Below are positions 1-8,809 of a stretch of DNA of 64,000 bases, in pieces; the stretch's first letter is position 1; the number at the start of each line of letters is the position of its first letter. The stretch is taken from assembly GCA_002839435.1 (NCBI GenBank), contig PGYA01000011.1, positions 1 through 64,000 on the forward strand, read 5' to 3'. This DNA comes from Candidatus Riflebacteria bacterium HGW-Riflebacteria-2. Lineage in GTDB: Bacteria; Muiribacteriota; Ozemobacteria; Ozemobacterales; Ozemobacteraceae. The position numbers and the translations under genes were made by a program. The notes beneath the pieces are model-generated. The model did not search any database. It was given only the letters and a program-made list of their open reading frames with translations, and was not told the DNA's origin.

Positions 1-140
1 GCGAAAGTCCGTGAACTCCGCCAGGACCGGAAGGTAGCAACGGTAAACGACCGCTTTCGGGTGATGTGGCAGCGCCTGTCCGGAGCCTATAGTTCAGGAA
101 ATGTGCCATTGGTCTTTGTTCAAGGGCAGGTGCACGACCT
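1..140 (+). ncRNA. ffs: Signal recognition particle RNA (4.5S/ffs type), 5' end outside window
   Basis: The sequence around 21-40 has the conserved SRP core: a CCAGGACCGGAAGG apical segment with its GGAA tetraloop, followed by AGCAACGG and, on the other arm, GGTGATGTGGCAGCGCCTG (59-77). These match the symmetric and asymmetric internal loops of bacterial SRP RNA that bind Ffh. The RNA guides membrane-protein-translating ribosomes to FtsY and the translocon. The 3' arm runs to a strong terminator at 148-172. The position directly upstream of dnaX is the arrangement seen in many bacteria. The 5' strand of the long helix lies before base 1, so the gene is partial. The 3' boundary is approximate. 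Confidence 0.85.
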
Positions 141-172
141 TAAAAAAACCCGTTTCGCGGGTCTTTTTTTTT
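141..172 (+). terminator. Rho-independent terminator of the SRP RNA
   Basis: A five-base-pair stem, ACCCG at 148-152 with CGGGT at 158-162, is preceded by an A-run and followed by a run of T at 162-172. It ends the SRP RNA transcript. Confidence 0.85.
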
Positions 173-260
173 GCCGGCAAGATATTTGCACAAAGCCACA
201 GAGTCACAAAGAAAAACCAGCCCGCTGCTTGCTTTTGCTTCTTCACCGATAGCCATGGTA

Positions 261-289
261 TTGAATTCGGTAAAGAATGCTGCTAAGCT
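261..289 (+). promoter_or_regulatory. Probable promoter of dnaX
   Basis: TTGAAT (261-266) and TAAGCT (284-289) are spaced by 17 bases, and the -10 box carries an extended TGC at 281-283. It lies 40 bases upstream of the dnaX start, after the SRP RNA terminator, so dnaX need not depend on read-through. Confidence 0.5.
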
Positions 290-328
290 GGAGTCTGTCG
301 AAAAGACCCATTGTCTGGAGAAAACAGC

Positions 329-2083
329 ATGTCAGTTCCCGTCCGCCAGAATCTTTACCGCAAGTATCGGCCGCAGCGGTTCAGCGAGCTCTCAGGCCAG
401 GAACACATATCGCGCACGATCCAGTCGGCTGTAGCCAGCGACCGTATTTCACATGCCTACATGTTTTCCGGACCGCGCGGAACCGGCAAAACCTCAGCTG
501 CCCGCCTGCTTGCCAAGATACTGAATTGTCTGAACCTCGAAAAAGGCAATGATGGTCTGCCTGACTGCTGCCGGGTCTGTGACAACTGTCGGCGTATCGA
601 AGACATGAATTTTATGGATATCATCGAGATCGATGCGGCGAGCAATAACGGTGTCGAAGATATCAGGCAGATGCGCGAAAAGGTAAAATACCGCCCGGCT
701 GAGGGCAGATACAAGATTTACATCATCGACGAAGTTCACATGCTTTCGGGCTCTGCTTTCAACGCCTTTCTCAAGACTCTCGAAGAACCGCCGCCGAATG
801 TGATATTCGTTCTTGCTACTACTGATCCACAAAAAGTTCCGGCGACCATCATCTCGCGTTGCCAGTGCTTTGATTTTCATTCGGTATCGCGGCGCACCAT
901 TCAAACGCGACTCGAAGAGATTGTCAGGCTGGAGAGCGCCGAAGGCACTTTCCCCGCCTTTGAAAGCGAAGCCCTGTCAATGATCGCGGAATGTGCGCAG
1001 GGAGGCTTCAGAGATGGTCTCAGTCTGCTCGACCAGATAGCATCATCGACTTCTGAGCAGCCGGTAAAGCTTGATGACGTTCTCAAACTGACGCGGCGTC
1101 TCAGTTATACAACTCTTAAAGAAGTCACAGCCGCAATATTTGCGCATGATCTTGGTAGTATCGTCAAATTACTGAACGAGCTGTATTCGCTTGGTTACGA
1201 GCCGTTGACCATTGGTCGCGATCTGCTCGAATATCTGCGTCGCTGCATGATTCTCAAAATCGATGCTGACGCCAACCAATTGCTCGATCTGCCGGCTGAG
1301 CAGGCCAGCGAAATCTGCAAGCAGGTCGCTGTGCTGGAAGTAAGGTATATTATCGGCGCGGTTTCTCGGGTTGAGCGCGCTTTACTCAATATTCGCAGTT
1401 CGTTCCAGGCTCGTGTTCTGCTTGAATCAGAGCTGATCAGACTGGGCCTTGGCGATGAGATTTTTGCGAGTGAGGCCATGGAAAAGCGCATAGAACAGCT
1501 TGAGCAGAGAGTGGCCGCCCTGCGCAAAATAGCCGCCAGACCCGCCGGCATCAGCATGCCTCCGGCGCGTGATGTTTCGCCAGCTGTACCAGCAACGGTT
1601 CCGTCTCGCCCGGTGCTGACTTCACTGCCGTCGCGTAATTCGGCACCGCCGCCGCCATTGCCGGAAAACGTCGTTTCAATGACCGGAAGACAGTCATCTG
1701 ATCCTGTTCTCGATTTCAGAAATGCGGTTGGCCGGCGTTCGAATGTCTGCCAGGCTCTGTTAATCAACGCCAAAATCAAAAAGCCAGAGGGTGGCGTGCT
1801 GGTTCTTTTTCTTGAACAGGCTTTCGCGGCCGGAAAGCTTAAGGAAGCCAAAAACATCGCGATGCTGACCGAAGCTGCCAAAGAGGTTTTCGGCAATGTT
1901 GATGCAGTTAAAATACTGGTTCCCGGTAACAGCAGCGAAAACGTTCCGCCGCCGCCTCGCGAAAGTCACCGTGAACAGATTGCCCGATTAGATGAGCAGG
2001 CACGCCAGAAAGTACTGCAGAAACCCTCAATTGCAGACGCAGTCGACACTTTTGGCGGAGAAATAATTGATATCGAAGAGTAG
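329..2083 (+). CDS. dnaX: DNA polymerase III subunit gamma/tau
   Basis: AAA+ clamp-loader ATPase that opens the beta sliding clamp and links it to the polymerase III core. The protein is 584 residues. Walker A (GPRGTGKTS) is near residues 48-56, zinc-binding cysteines are near 67, 81, 84 and 87, Walker B (IIDEVH) is near 132-137, and the sensor-1 ATTDPQK follows. A proline-rich linker (about 415-455) joins a C-terminal tau-like region. The start is ATG 329, because GGAG at 317-320 sits 8 bases before it; a TTG at 311 lies upstream of that site and is less likely. The recR/ybaB genes that often follow dnaX are absent, and a terminator closes the unit. No dnaX frameshift slip site was identified. 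Confidence 0.95.
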   Translation: MSVPVRQNLYRKYRPQRFSELSGQEHISRTIQSAVASDRISHAYMFSGPRGTGKTSAARLLAKILNCLNLEKGNDGLPDCCRVCDNCRRIEDMNFMDIIEIDAASNNGVEDIRQMREKVKYRPAEGRYKIYIIDEVHMLSGSAFNAFLKTLEEPPPNVIFVLATTDPQKVPATIISRCQCFDFHSVSRRTIQTRLEEIVRLESAEGTFPAFESEALSMIAECAQGGFRDGLSLLDQIASSTSEQPVKLDDVLKLTRRLSYTTLKEVTAAIFAHDLGSIVKLLNELYSLGYEPLTIGRDLLEYLRRCMILKIDADANQLLDLPAEQASEICKQVAVLEVRYIIGAVSRVERALLNIRSSFQARVLLESELIRLGLGDEIFASEAMEKRIEQLEQRVAALRKIAARPAGISMPPARDVSPAVPATVPSRPVLTSLPSRNSAPPPPLPENVVSMTGRQSSDPVLDFRNAVGRRSNVCQALLINAKIKKPEGGVLVLFLEQAFAAGKLKEAKNIAMLTEAAKEVFGNVDAVKILVPGNSSENVPPPPRESHREQIARLDEQARQKVLQKPSIADAVDTFGGEIIDIEE

Positions 2084-2112
2084 TTATCAGAAAACTGATA
2101 TAAAAAGAAAAA

Positions 2113-2138
2113 AATCGCAGGCTTTTGCGGTTTTTTTT
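2113..2138 (+). terminator. Terminator after dnaX
   Basis: A short stem TCGCA (2115-2119) / TGCGG (2126-2130, one G-U pair) is flanked by A-rich sequence and followed by eight T. Confidence 0.7.
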
Positions 2139-2228
2139 GTTTTCGGGTTCATTGATAAAATTCTAACAGCCTTTATTTAAAAGAGTTTGCGCGCCGATCC
2201 AGGCGCCTGTGAATTGTACACTGGTTTT

Positions 2229-2290
2229 ACGTGGAAAAAGTGGAAAACCATGGGGAAAAGCTTGGGAAGCGAATTTACTGTTGTGGAAAA
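2229..2290 (+). repeat. DnaA-box-like direct repeats
   Basis: Four same-direction copies of a GTGGAAAA-type word lie within 60 bases: 2231-2238, 2240-2247, 2251-2259 (TGGGGAAAA) and 2282-2290 (TGTGGAAAA). The last one reads TTTTCCACA on the minus strand and fits the relaxed DnaA-box consensus TTWTNCACA; the others differ by about one base. They lie in a gene-free AT-rich stretch next to a palindrome cluster. An origin-like or regulatory role is inferred only from these words. Confidence 0.4.
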
Positions 2291-2396
2291 ATAAAACAGC
2301 TACCCTCTTGACAAAGACTGTTTATAAGCTTTTCGAAAGGGCTTCGCCAAATTTCAGGCAAAAGACTTGCAAAATCAAAATATTTTCATGTCAAGA

Positions 2397-2507
2397 CTAT
2401 GTACATAGAAAATGTCAAAAAAATTCAGTTTACATAATTTTGTGTACACAGGATTATGTAAACACAGCCCAGCATGGCAATGCGTGTGTAGTGGCCTGTG
2501 TACACAG
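2397..2507. repeat. Cluster of GTAC-centred palindromes
   Basis: Three perfect or nearly perfect palindromes share a TGTAC core: CTATGTACATAG (2397-2408), a 36-bp symmetric element at 2428-2463, and CTGTGTACACAG (2496-2507). The 36-bp element has 11-base arms, GTTTACATAAT (2428-2438) and ATTATGTAAAC (2453-2463), centred on the palindrome TGTGTACACA (2441-2450). Only bases 2439-2440 versus 2451-2452 break its symmetry. A further TGTACA lies at 2215-2220. Such symmetry points to a dimeric DNA-binding protein. The protein is unknown. Confidence 0.6.
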
Positions 2508-2713
2508 TTTTTTAAAACTTCTGGCGTTTTCTTAAGTATGCTTATCGGAACAGTTTGAAGATTTATTGACTAATGCCCGATCAAAAATTTCTTGTCGGCA
2601 CAGTATCGCAAAAGGGTGATTTTGATTACAATCAATATTATATGGTGACGTTATCATCTGGAGCCCGATGGATCTGGCAGAACAGAAAGTTCGTTTAAGC
2701 AGGGGGTGCCTTT
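2508..2713. other. Gene-free AT-rich stretch before the metallopeptidase gene
   Basis: Together with 2139-2507 this makes about 570 bases without a supportable gene. Apart from the repeats described separately, it should hold the promoter of the gene at 2714. Several TTGA and TAT-rich words occur, but no pair with convincing spacing was chosen. Confidence 0.4.
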
Positions 2714-3985
2714 ATGCAGAAGAAGATATCGCGTCTGTTGGTGCTATTGCTGGTGACAGCTGGATTGCTTATCACAGCTGGTCGGGTAATGGCCGATACC
2801 CAGTTCGATTTCTATTATCAGCGCATCGAAAAAGTCGTTCAAATCAACGACCCTGAGCCTGAGGGCTGGTGGGAAAAAACCAAGGCCTTTGTCAAATCAG
2901 GTGTTAACGCAGTAAAGCGTACCTGGGAAGGCACTGTAACCCGCAACTTAAATCTTGGCGAAGGCTCAAAACGCTGGTATTCAGGTGAAGATCACAACAT
3001 CGCTTATGATGTGAATCGCGTAAAAGTTAAAAGCGAAGCACATCTTCTTGAGCTGATGGGCGTCAAGGATGAGTCGCAACTGACCGATGGCCAGAAAGCA
3101 CTGCTGGCAGTGTATCGCCACTCAACCTCTGACAACGTCAAAGACCGCATGCAATACAGCTATCGCAACAAGATCAGCGTTATTCTTTCTGATACCACTG
3201 GCTTTGATGATCCCGGCAAATACCCGCATGTAACCGATGATTTCTGGCCATATTCCAGTGGCATGACCATTCAGATGTCAAGCGGGCGCTATAATTGGCC
3301 AGGTTCAGAAGCTTCTGCCCGTTCTACCTTTGTGCACGAGTTTGCTCACTCCTTCGACCGCACAATAAAAGAATTCATCAAACCTTACGGTAAAGACGGC
3401 TCGCACTTTGCCAATGAGCTGACAAAACCGCGTACCGCTTTTGTTGAAGGCTGGGCCGAGTTCAACGAAATGCTCGATTCATCAGATAAAGTGCGTCAGA
3501 TAACCAATTCGGTAAGTTTTATCAAGTTAGAAGACAAAAATAAGGCCGGTACCTACACTAATGTGGAACCTGAATCTCTTACCGGAGCTCAGCTGCTTTC
3601 TGTCGAAGGCATCAATGCCATTATTCTGCACCGAATTGCCACCGAAGTGCCTGGCGGCAAAGACAAGGTTTTTAAGGCATTCACCTCGACGCGCTGGAAG
3701 TTGTTTCGCGACCTCAGCACCATAACAAAACAGCTTTGCCGGCAGAACCCCGACGATATTGCAGCCATCGCGCAAATAATTGATGAACGTACTCTCGGCA
3801 AACTCTCTGACAAAGAATTCAAGAGTTATATCGGCAGTTCTGCCGCTGCCAGAGAATTTCTCGAAAACCGCAAAAAAGCTGCTGAAGCCACTGTCGAAGC
3901 AGATAGTGGCGATGTCAAAGCAAGTGGCAAACCTTTTGATATTAAAGTTTACACCGACGGCGCCAATCCATTCAGCGTAAAATAG
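2714..3985 (+). CDS. Secreted HExxH zinc metallopeptidase-like protein
   Basis: A 423-residue protein with an N-terminal signal peptide (positive MQKK, hydrophobic stretch to about residue 21, cleavage near VMA-D). The motif HEFAH at about 208-212 is the zinc-binding HExxH signature. Downstream EGWAEF (about 245-250) can supply the third glutamate ligand, as in gluzincin-type peptidases. A run of G at 2701-2705 is the ribosome binding site for ATG 2714. The lysine- and alanine-rich C-terminus looks disordered. The gene stands alone between a long intergenic region and a strong terminator. Substrate and exact family are unknown; an extracytoplasmic peptidase is inferred from the motif and signal peptide. 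Confidence 0.65.
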   Translation: MQKKISRLLVLLLVTAGLLITAGRVMADTQFDFYYQRIEKVVQINDPEPEGWWEKTKAFVKSGVNAVKRTWEGTVTRNLNLGEGSKRWYSGEDHNIAYDVNRVKVKSEAHLLELMGVKDESQLTDGQKALLAVYRHSTSDNVKDRMQYSYRNKISVILSDTTGFDDPGKYPHVTDDFWPYSSGMTIQMSSGRYNWPGSEASARSTFVHEFAHSFDRTIKEFIKPYGKDGSHFANELTKPRTAFVEGWAEFNEMLDSSDKVRQITNSVSFIKLEDKNKAGTYTNVEPESLTGAQLLSVEGINAIILHRIATEVPGGKDKVFKAFTSTRWKLFRDLSTITKQLCRQNPDDIAAIAQIIDERTLGKLSDKEFKSYIGSSAAAREFLENRKKAAEATVEADSGDVKASGKPFDIKVYTDGANPFSVK

Positions 3986-4003
3986 CTTTCAAGAGACCTG
4001 CAC

Positions 4004-4034
4004 AGGGAGGAGCCGTCTGGTTCCTCCCTTTTTG
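4004..4034 (+). terminator. Terminator after the metallopeptidase gene
   Basis: AGGGAGGA (4004-4011) pairs with TCCTCCCT (4022-4029), extended inward by a few pairs and followed by a T-run. Confidence 0.85.
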
Positions 4035-4113
4035 TTATGCCAGAAGCCATGACAGAGGATTGCGGGCAATTTTAAATCTGATGTGCTGAAGTTTGTGGTA
4101 ATCTGTAAGTAGA

Positions 4114-5715
4114 ATGAGTGGCCGCAGAATAATAACGTCAATCCATGTGTTGCTGTTTTTTCTGTTCTGGCAGAACGCTGTCGGCGCAGCAGATGTCTAC
4201 GCTCTTTTCAATTATTCAGAAAAGTCCGATGTGTATCGCGTCTTTTCGACAAATAACACGTCCAAGGTATTAGGCAAGGTGTTCTCTGCTTACCCGGCCG
4301 ACGATTTTTATATCGATGAGCAAAGGCATTTGCGCTTGGTTTATACAAGCCGGAAAGCCGCTTTCTCAACTTCCCGACGCAGTCTCTATCGACAGGTTTT
4401 TGATGGTCTGCCCGCTCTGGCTGACATTGGAGCAGCAGGATACGGTCAGCATCAGGATCAGCGCGATGTTCTGATTTTCGGTCATTCCGGCCGCCCGGTG
4501 TTTCGTAGCCGTGGTGCGCCGTTCAGTCCCGGTTCGGGTTTTATGGTGAGTCAGGCGGTGGCACGACAAGGTCTGTTAAAAGGCGAAACAGACATACTGC
4601 CTGATAAAAACTGGTATGAGATTCCCAATTCCAGCTGGTATCAGACATGGTTTGCGAGCGCCGACAGCAGGCATCTTTCATACATGATTTTTTACGACTG
4701 CTGGGAGCAACGGGAAGTTTTAGTCAATGACGCGGAATTGCGCGGCTTTTCTGGTGAAAAAGCCGATGACAGACTTGTTGGTAAGACGCTTGATTATCGT
4801 TTGCGTCGTGCCCGAATTGACGGCGCTATGGAACTTATCGCCGACGCACATACGCCTGCAGTTGTATTGAATCTTCCTGCCGGGGTCGCATTTTGTCGTA
4901 ACCATAGTAGCAATAACCCTTCGGGATCTGCAATATACAGCTGGTATGATGATGCACCCGGAACAGTTTCTGCGACTGATTGGACGCCAGCAGCCTACAA
5001 GATTGTCGAGTCTCGGCAACAGAAGAGACGTTTTCCCGTGTTGTTGGCTGATAAAAGACTACTTGTTATGGGCACCGATGTTTTGCACGTCTGGTTGAAT
5101 GCCAGCGGTCTGCCACACGTCGGCAGCGAATGCACTTTTTGTGTCACCGTGCCCGTCAGCGAAATGAAGTACGCTACATTCGTCTATTCCGCCCCGAACA
5201 ATTCCCTATATCGGTTTTATATCAACAATGACAATACTGTGGATTACGCCAGGACGGCAAAATCGGCGCCAGATTTCGTTCCGGCCGCAATGACTGGCGA
5301 CAACGACGGCAATCTGTTGCTTGGCAGTTTTTCTACCCAGCCGGCTGAAATGAGCGAAAACGAAGATTTGCTGCCGTTTGTCGAAGCAATAGACTTCTTG
5401 CCATCATCAGCAGACGAAAAGACAATCAGGGGGACAATGCTGCTGACGCAGCAGTTCTATTATAATGTTTACCTGTCGGCTCCTGATTCTATTGAACCGC
5501 TTTGGCAAGATCGCATAAATGTCGGCCGCCACTTTTATCAGTGTGAATTTTCAATTGCGGCGCAATCGCAAAAACTTACTGGTGATGTTCGAGAAATACT
5601 CGATCTCACCAGAAAAGAAGGTAATTACCTGAGTAAGCCCGTAAGACTCGACGAAAGCCGGCAACCCGGGCAGTTTATCGTGCCCGGGCAGGTTTTTATG
5701 GCTTTAACGCGCTGA
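4114..5715 (+). CDS. Secreted protein of unknown function
   Basis: A 533-residue protein with a signal peptide (ITSIHVLLFFLFWQNAVGA, cleavage near residue 25). The mature part has alternating short beta-like stretches rich in aromatic residues and several cysteines (CRNHSS, CTFC), and no motif I recognise. No Shine-Dalgarno is visible before ATG 4114. A TAATCT box at 4099-4104 leaves room only for a very short leader. The gene is convergent with the FlgM-like gene, with only 5 bases between the stops. It may be a surface or periplasmic protein, and no function can be assigned. Confidence 0.6.
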   Translation: MSGRRIITSIHVLLFFLFWQNAVGAADVYALFNYSEKSDVYRVFSTNNTSKVLGKVFSAYPADDFYIDEQRHLRLVYTSRKAAFSTSRRSLYRQVFDGLPALADIGAAGYGQHQDQRDVLIFGHSGRPVFRSRGAPFSPGSGFMVSQAVARQGLLKGETDILPDKNWYEIPNSSWYQTWFASADSRHLSYMIFYDCWEQREVLVNDAELRGFSGEKADDRLVGKTLDYRLRRARIDGAMELIADAHTPAVVLNLPAGVAFCRNHSSNNPSGSAIYSWYDDAPGTVSATDWTPAAYKIVESRQQKRRFPVLLADKRLLVMGTDVLHVWLNASGLPHVGSECTFCVTVPVSEMKYATFVYSAPNNSLYRFYINNDNTVDYARTAKSAPDFVPAAMTGDNDGNLLLGSFSTQPAEMSENEDLLPFVEAIDFLPSSADEKTIRGTMLLTQQFYYNVYLSAPDSIEPLWQDRINVGRHFYQCEFSIAAQSQKLTGDVREILDLTRKEGNYLSKPVRLDESRQPGQFIVPGQVFMALTR

Positions 5716-5720
5716 TCTGT

Positions 5721-6209
5721 TCAGGAGAGTTCCTTGATGAGTTCTTCGAGCTCGGGATCTTCAAATTTCTGGTCAGCGCTTTCCTTGATCAGGTAAACGA
5801 GTTTTTTCATCTCCAGATCGCTGAAGTGGCTTTTACCCTTGTTCGAAATCTTCTCAGCTTCTTCCTGCAGGAGCTTTTTGATAAATTTTTCCCGGGTCGT
5901 GCGGTCAGCTACAACCTGGTATATTTTCTCAGCCAGCACTTCGGGCGATACCATACGGTATGTCCCGTCCTTCACCTGCCGTGAAATCTCTTCGAGCCGC
6001 TGCATATGCATCAACTGCTGCTGTTGCATAATCTTGAGATTATTCGCCGCCGGTGTTCTGTGTGCAGAAGTTCCGTCAACCTTTTCCCCGCCGCCAGTCT
6101 TGTCTTTCAAGGCTTCATCGAAGCCGGTTTTTTTGTCGACAGACTCTTTGGCCTTGGGTTTGGTAGTTATAATTATTCTTTTCCCAGGTCCATGAATGGA
6201 ATCAACCAT
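5721..6209 (-). CDS. FlgM-like anti-sigma-28 domain protein (putative)
   Basis: A 162-residue, highly charged, soluble protein. Residues about 71-100 (RLEEISRQVKDGTYR then VSPEVLAEKI) resemble the FlgM signature, in which an IKxxIxxGTY turn is followed by a DxxKVAEKLL helix. FlgM binds and inhibits the flagellar sigma factor FliA until the hook is complete. The N-terminal 60 residues are Lys/Gly-rich and probably disordered, as in FlgM. The protein is longer than typical FlgM (about 90-100 residues), with an extra C-terminal helical part. AGGGAG precedes the ATG. No flagellar gene is in the window, so the target sigma factor is unknown. Confidence 0.45.
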   Translation of the reverse strand: MVDSIHGPGKRIIITTKPKAKESVDKKTGFDEALKDKTGGGEKVDGTSAHRTPAANNLKIMQQQQLMHMQRLEEISRQVKDGTYRMVSPEVLAEKIYQVVADRTTREKFIKKLLQEEAEKISNKGKSHFSDLEMKKLVYLIKESADQKFEDPELEELIKELS

Positions 6210-6381
6210 GATTAGCTCCCTTGTAACTTCCTTGTTAAAAAGGCATATTTTTCCCTTATCCCAATTTATTTATCGTCAGCTTTGCCTAAAAAGTTTATAG
6301 CTGTGCAGAAAAAAACTTTCTTACCTGCACCTGGCATACTGCCGATATTCCTTGTAGATAATGAATTTGTGGAGGCATGCC

Positions 6382-8256
6382 GTGTTGTATCGAAAATGGT
6401 TGTCAGCAATATTTCTGTGTGCATCAGCAATGTTGATTTTTGGCGAACCGGTGTTCGCAGCTATTGATCATCAGTCTCTTTTCAGTAATGGGGAAAAGGC
6501 TTTCGCCGACAGCGATTTCAGCGCGGCTGCCGAGAACTTCTCAGCTGCTCTTAAATATTCACCCTCTGACCTGCGCACAAGATTTCGCTATGGGCAGGCA
6601 CTGTATTCATTGAATCGCTATGCTGAGAGTCACAGCCAGTTTCAGGCTGTTCTACAGAACTCTCCCAACAACATAATAGCCCGGGTTTATCTGGCCGAAA
6701 ATCTGGTGCGGCTCAACCGATTCGATGATGCCAGAAGCCATCTCGAATGGATCCTCAAGGTGCAACCCGGCCACGCGCGTGCGCGTGAAATCCTCGATTC
6801 GATCAACGGTCTGGCCCCAGCGCAACCAGCACAGGCAATGCCCGAAACCATGCCGACTGAAAGCACGCCGCTGCCGGTAAAAAATGCCGCCGTACCTGAA
6901 AAGATGCAGGAAATAAAGCTCAGTCCATACGTCACGCCGTCTGGCGAAAAGCCTCGTCGACAGCCGGCAAAATCTGCCGCAAAGTCTGCCGAGCAGGTTG
7001 CCGTGGCAACATCAGTCATGCCGTCCGCCATAAAGGTAGCTGATTTCTCTTTCGACAAGTTTCTCGCAGAAACGCAAAATTCATTTGCCGTTAACCTCGA
7101 ATTAGTCAGGTATAATCTTGAGAGTGGTGACCTCAACGCTGCCGCTGCCAGCCTCGAAAAAGCCGCCCAGCTTTCGCGCAATACTTCCGACAGCCGGCGT
7201 TTTCTCGAACTGCAGATTCTTTCCAGCATGTTTTACATCTACCGTCGCGATTTCAACCTTTTCGGCAAAAACCTGGTTAAGCTCAAATCAGCCCTTGGCG
7301 ACAAGTCTTACCAGTCTTTTCTCAATATCTACAATGAGGGTTCGGCCCTGACTGACCCGGTTGACCAGAGCCGCCTTGCCGCCGGTATTGCCATGGGAGC
7401 GGGTCATCATGCTGTGGCCGCCCGCCTGCTGCTCGAAGTTTTTGTAAAAAAACCCGAGGATATGCTGACGGCACACCTGCTCGCTGATGCGCAACTACAG
7501 AGCCTCGATTTCAAGAATGCCGAAAACACTCTTGTACACATTGCCCGTAATAATACCAACGACGCTGAAGCTCACTTCAACCTTGCCAGATTCTATCTGA
7601 CAGTTTTCTACCAGCCCGAACTTGCGCGCCGATATGCCGCTCATGCCGCTTCGCGTAAGCCTGGCGATGCGCGTATCGAGATACTTCTCGGCCTGGCTGA
7701 CTATGCTGAGGGAAAGATCGATGCCGGTATCGCGAGAATTCGCAGTCTTTTGCCGGCGATCGAAGACGAGTCAATGAAAAGGATCTGTCAGCACATCATA
7801 AATGACGGCAGCCGCATCGATGCCACCGGCCGCCCGCTCGATTTTGTCCGCATTCTGGCTTTGCCTGGATCGCCACATGCCCCGGCCGAAAGTTTTCGCA
7901 TTGTCGGTGAAGATTCTCTCAGGCACGGATCGTTTTTTACCGCCATGAAACATTTCGCAGCCGCCAGCGACTACGCTGAAATTGGCAGAACCTATCTTGG
8001 CCTGGCCTCTGCCCTTGCCAGTAGTGGCGAAACGGAAGTCGCTGCTGTAGCAGCCGGTTACGGCCTGGCTTCACTCGAAGCTGAACTGCAGCAGAACCCG
8101 GCAAATGGTCGCGCCAGTCTTTATGTTGCCCTGTATCATTTTGAGCGTAACGACGTGACCGCGGCCAGGCAGGTTCTCAATCGCGGTCTCGCCGGCGAAA
8201 ATGATCCGATTACCAGAAAACGCCTGACCGCACTTCTCAATAATCTCGGTTCCTGA
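6382..8256 (+). CDS. Secreted tetratricopeptide-repeat protein
   Basis: A protein of about 624 residues with a signal peptide followed by TPR units (residues about 30-140 and further helical repeats to the end), separated by a Pro/Ala-rich linker (about 145-215). I prefer the GTG at 6382, because GGAGG (6371-6375) lies 6 bases before it and the signal peptide then starts directly; ATG 6361 would add seven residues and put that site inside the gene. TPR proteins act as scaffolds for protein complexes, and the signal peptide places this one in the periplasm or outer membrane. A strong terminator follows. The partner is unknown. Confidence 0.75.
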   Translation: MLYRKWLSAIFLCASAMLIFGEPVFAAIDHQSLFSNGEKAFADSDFSAAAENFSAALKYSPSDLRTRFRYGQALYSLNRYAESHSQFQAVLQNSPNNIIARVYLAENLVRLNRFDDARSHLEWILKVQPGHARAREILDSINGLAPAQPAQAMPETMPTESTPLPVKNAAVPEKMQEIKLSPYVTPSGEKPRRQPAKSAAKSAEQVAVATSVMPSAIKVADFSFDKFLAETQNSFAVNLELVRYNLESGDLNAAAASLEKAAQLSRNTSDSRRFLELQILSSMFYIYRRDFNLFGKNLVKLKSALGDKSYQSFLNIYNEGSALTDPVDQSRLAAGIAMGAGHHAVAARLLLEVFVKKPEDMLTAHLLADAQLQSLDFKNAENTLVHIARNNTNDAEAHFNLARFYLTVFYQPELARRYAAHAASRKPGDARIEILLGLADYAEGKIDAGIARIRSLLPAIEDESMKRICQHIINDGSRIDATGRPLDFVRILALPGSPHAPAESFRIVGEDSLRHGSFFTAMKHFAAASDYAEIGRTYLGLASALASSGETEVAAVAAGYGLASLEAELQQNPANGRASLYVALYHFERNDVTAARQVLNRGLAGENDPITRKRLTALLNNLGS

Positions 8257-8277
8257 ACCGGCCAAAAAGAACAGACT

Positions 8278-8316
8278 GCCGCCCGGCTTGATGTACAGCC
8301 GGGCGGCTTTCTTTTT
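8278..8316 (+). terminator. Strong terminator after the TPR gene
   Basis: Eleven-base perfect stem GCCGCCCGGCT (8278-8288) / AGCCGGGCGGC (8297-8307), followed by a T-rich tract. Confidence 0.95.
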
Positions 8317-8349
8317 GCAGGTAAATTGCATTTTATATAAGTTTTTGGG

Positions 8350-8379
8350 TTGCAATTTACTCTACTTTCTCATTATAAT
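8350..8379 (+). promoter_or_regulatory. Sigma-70-type promoter of the cheY-like/HEAT-CheR operon
   Basis: TTGCAA (8350-8355) and a perfect TATAAT (8374-8379), spaced by 18 bases, lie about 40 bases before the response-regulator start. Confidence 0.75.
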
Positions 8380-8418
8380 CTGCAGTTAAGATTCCAGATT
8401 TCCGGAGGATTCCAGATA

Positions 8419-8805
8419 ATGGCCAAAACGATACTAGTGGCTGAAGACTCCTTGATGTTGCGTAAGGTCGCGTGCTTTCCGCTCGAAAAAGCGGGATATA
8501 AAGTGCTCGAGGCCAACAATGGCATCGAGGCGATCGAAGCAATGTCAAAGAATGAAGTTGACATCATCATAACCGACCTTAACATGCCGGGGATGGATGG
8601 TTTCGAACTCATCACCCAGGTCAAAGAAAACGACAAATTCAAGCACATCCCCATCATTATTCTCACAACTGAAGGCAAAAAAGAGATGGTCATGAAGGGG
8701 CTCACCCTCGGCGCCAATTCATTTCTGCAGAAGCCAATCAAACCGGATCTGATGCTGCAGGAAGTAGAACGGCTTCTTGGCAAATCTTCGGGCAAGGGAG
8801 GCTGA
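8419..8805 (+). CDS. CheY-like single-domain response regulator
   Basis: A 128-residue receiver domain with no output domain. Acidic pocket E9/D10, phospho-acceptor D53 (in IITDLNMPGMDG), T83 and K105 (KPIKP) are all present, so it should be phosphorylatable. CCGGAGGA precedes ATG 8419 with normal spacing; upstream in-frame codons lie inside the promoter and leader. The stop is 4 bases before the HEAT-CheR gene, so the two are probably co-transcribed and functionally linked. Its kinase is not in the window, unless it is the hybrid kinase at 31-33 kb. Confidence 0.9.
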   Translation: MAKTILVAEDSLMLRKVACFPLEKAGYKVLEANNGIEAIEAMSKNEVDIIITDLNMPGMDGFELITQVKENDKFKHIPIIILTTEGKKEMVMKGLTLGANSFLQKPIKPDLMLQEVERLLGKSSGKGG

Positions 8806-8809
8806 AACC

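Noticed and set aside
1195-1896. 233-codon open frame antisense to dnaX
   Set aside because: No ribosome site and no motif; the plus strand is clearly dnaX.
2209-2535. 108-codon open frame over the palindrome cluster
   Set aside because: No Shine-Dalgarno, no recognisable domain, and the palindromes and DnaA-box-like words explain the sequence better.
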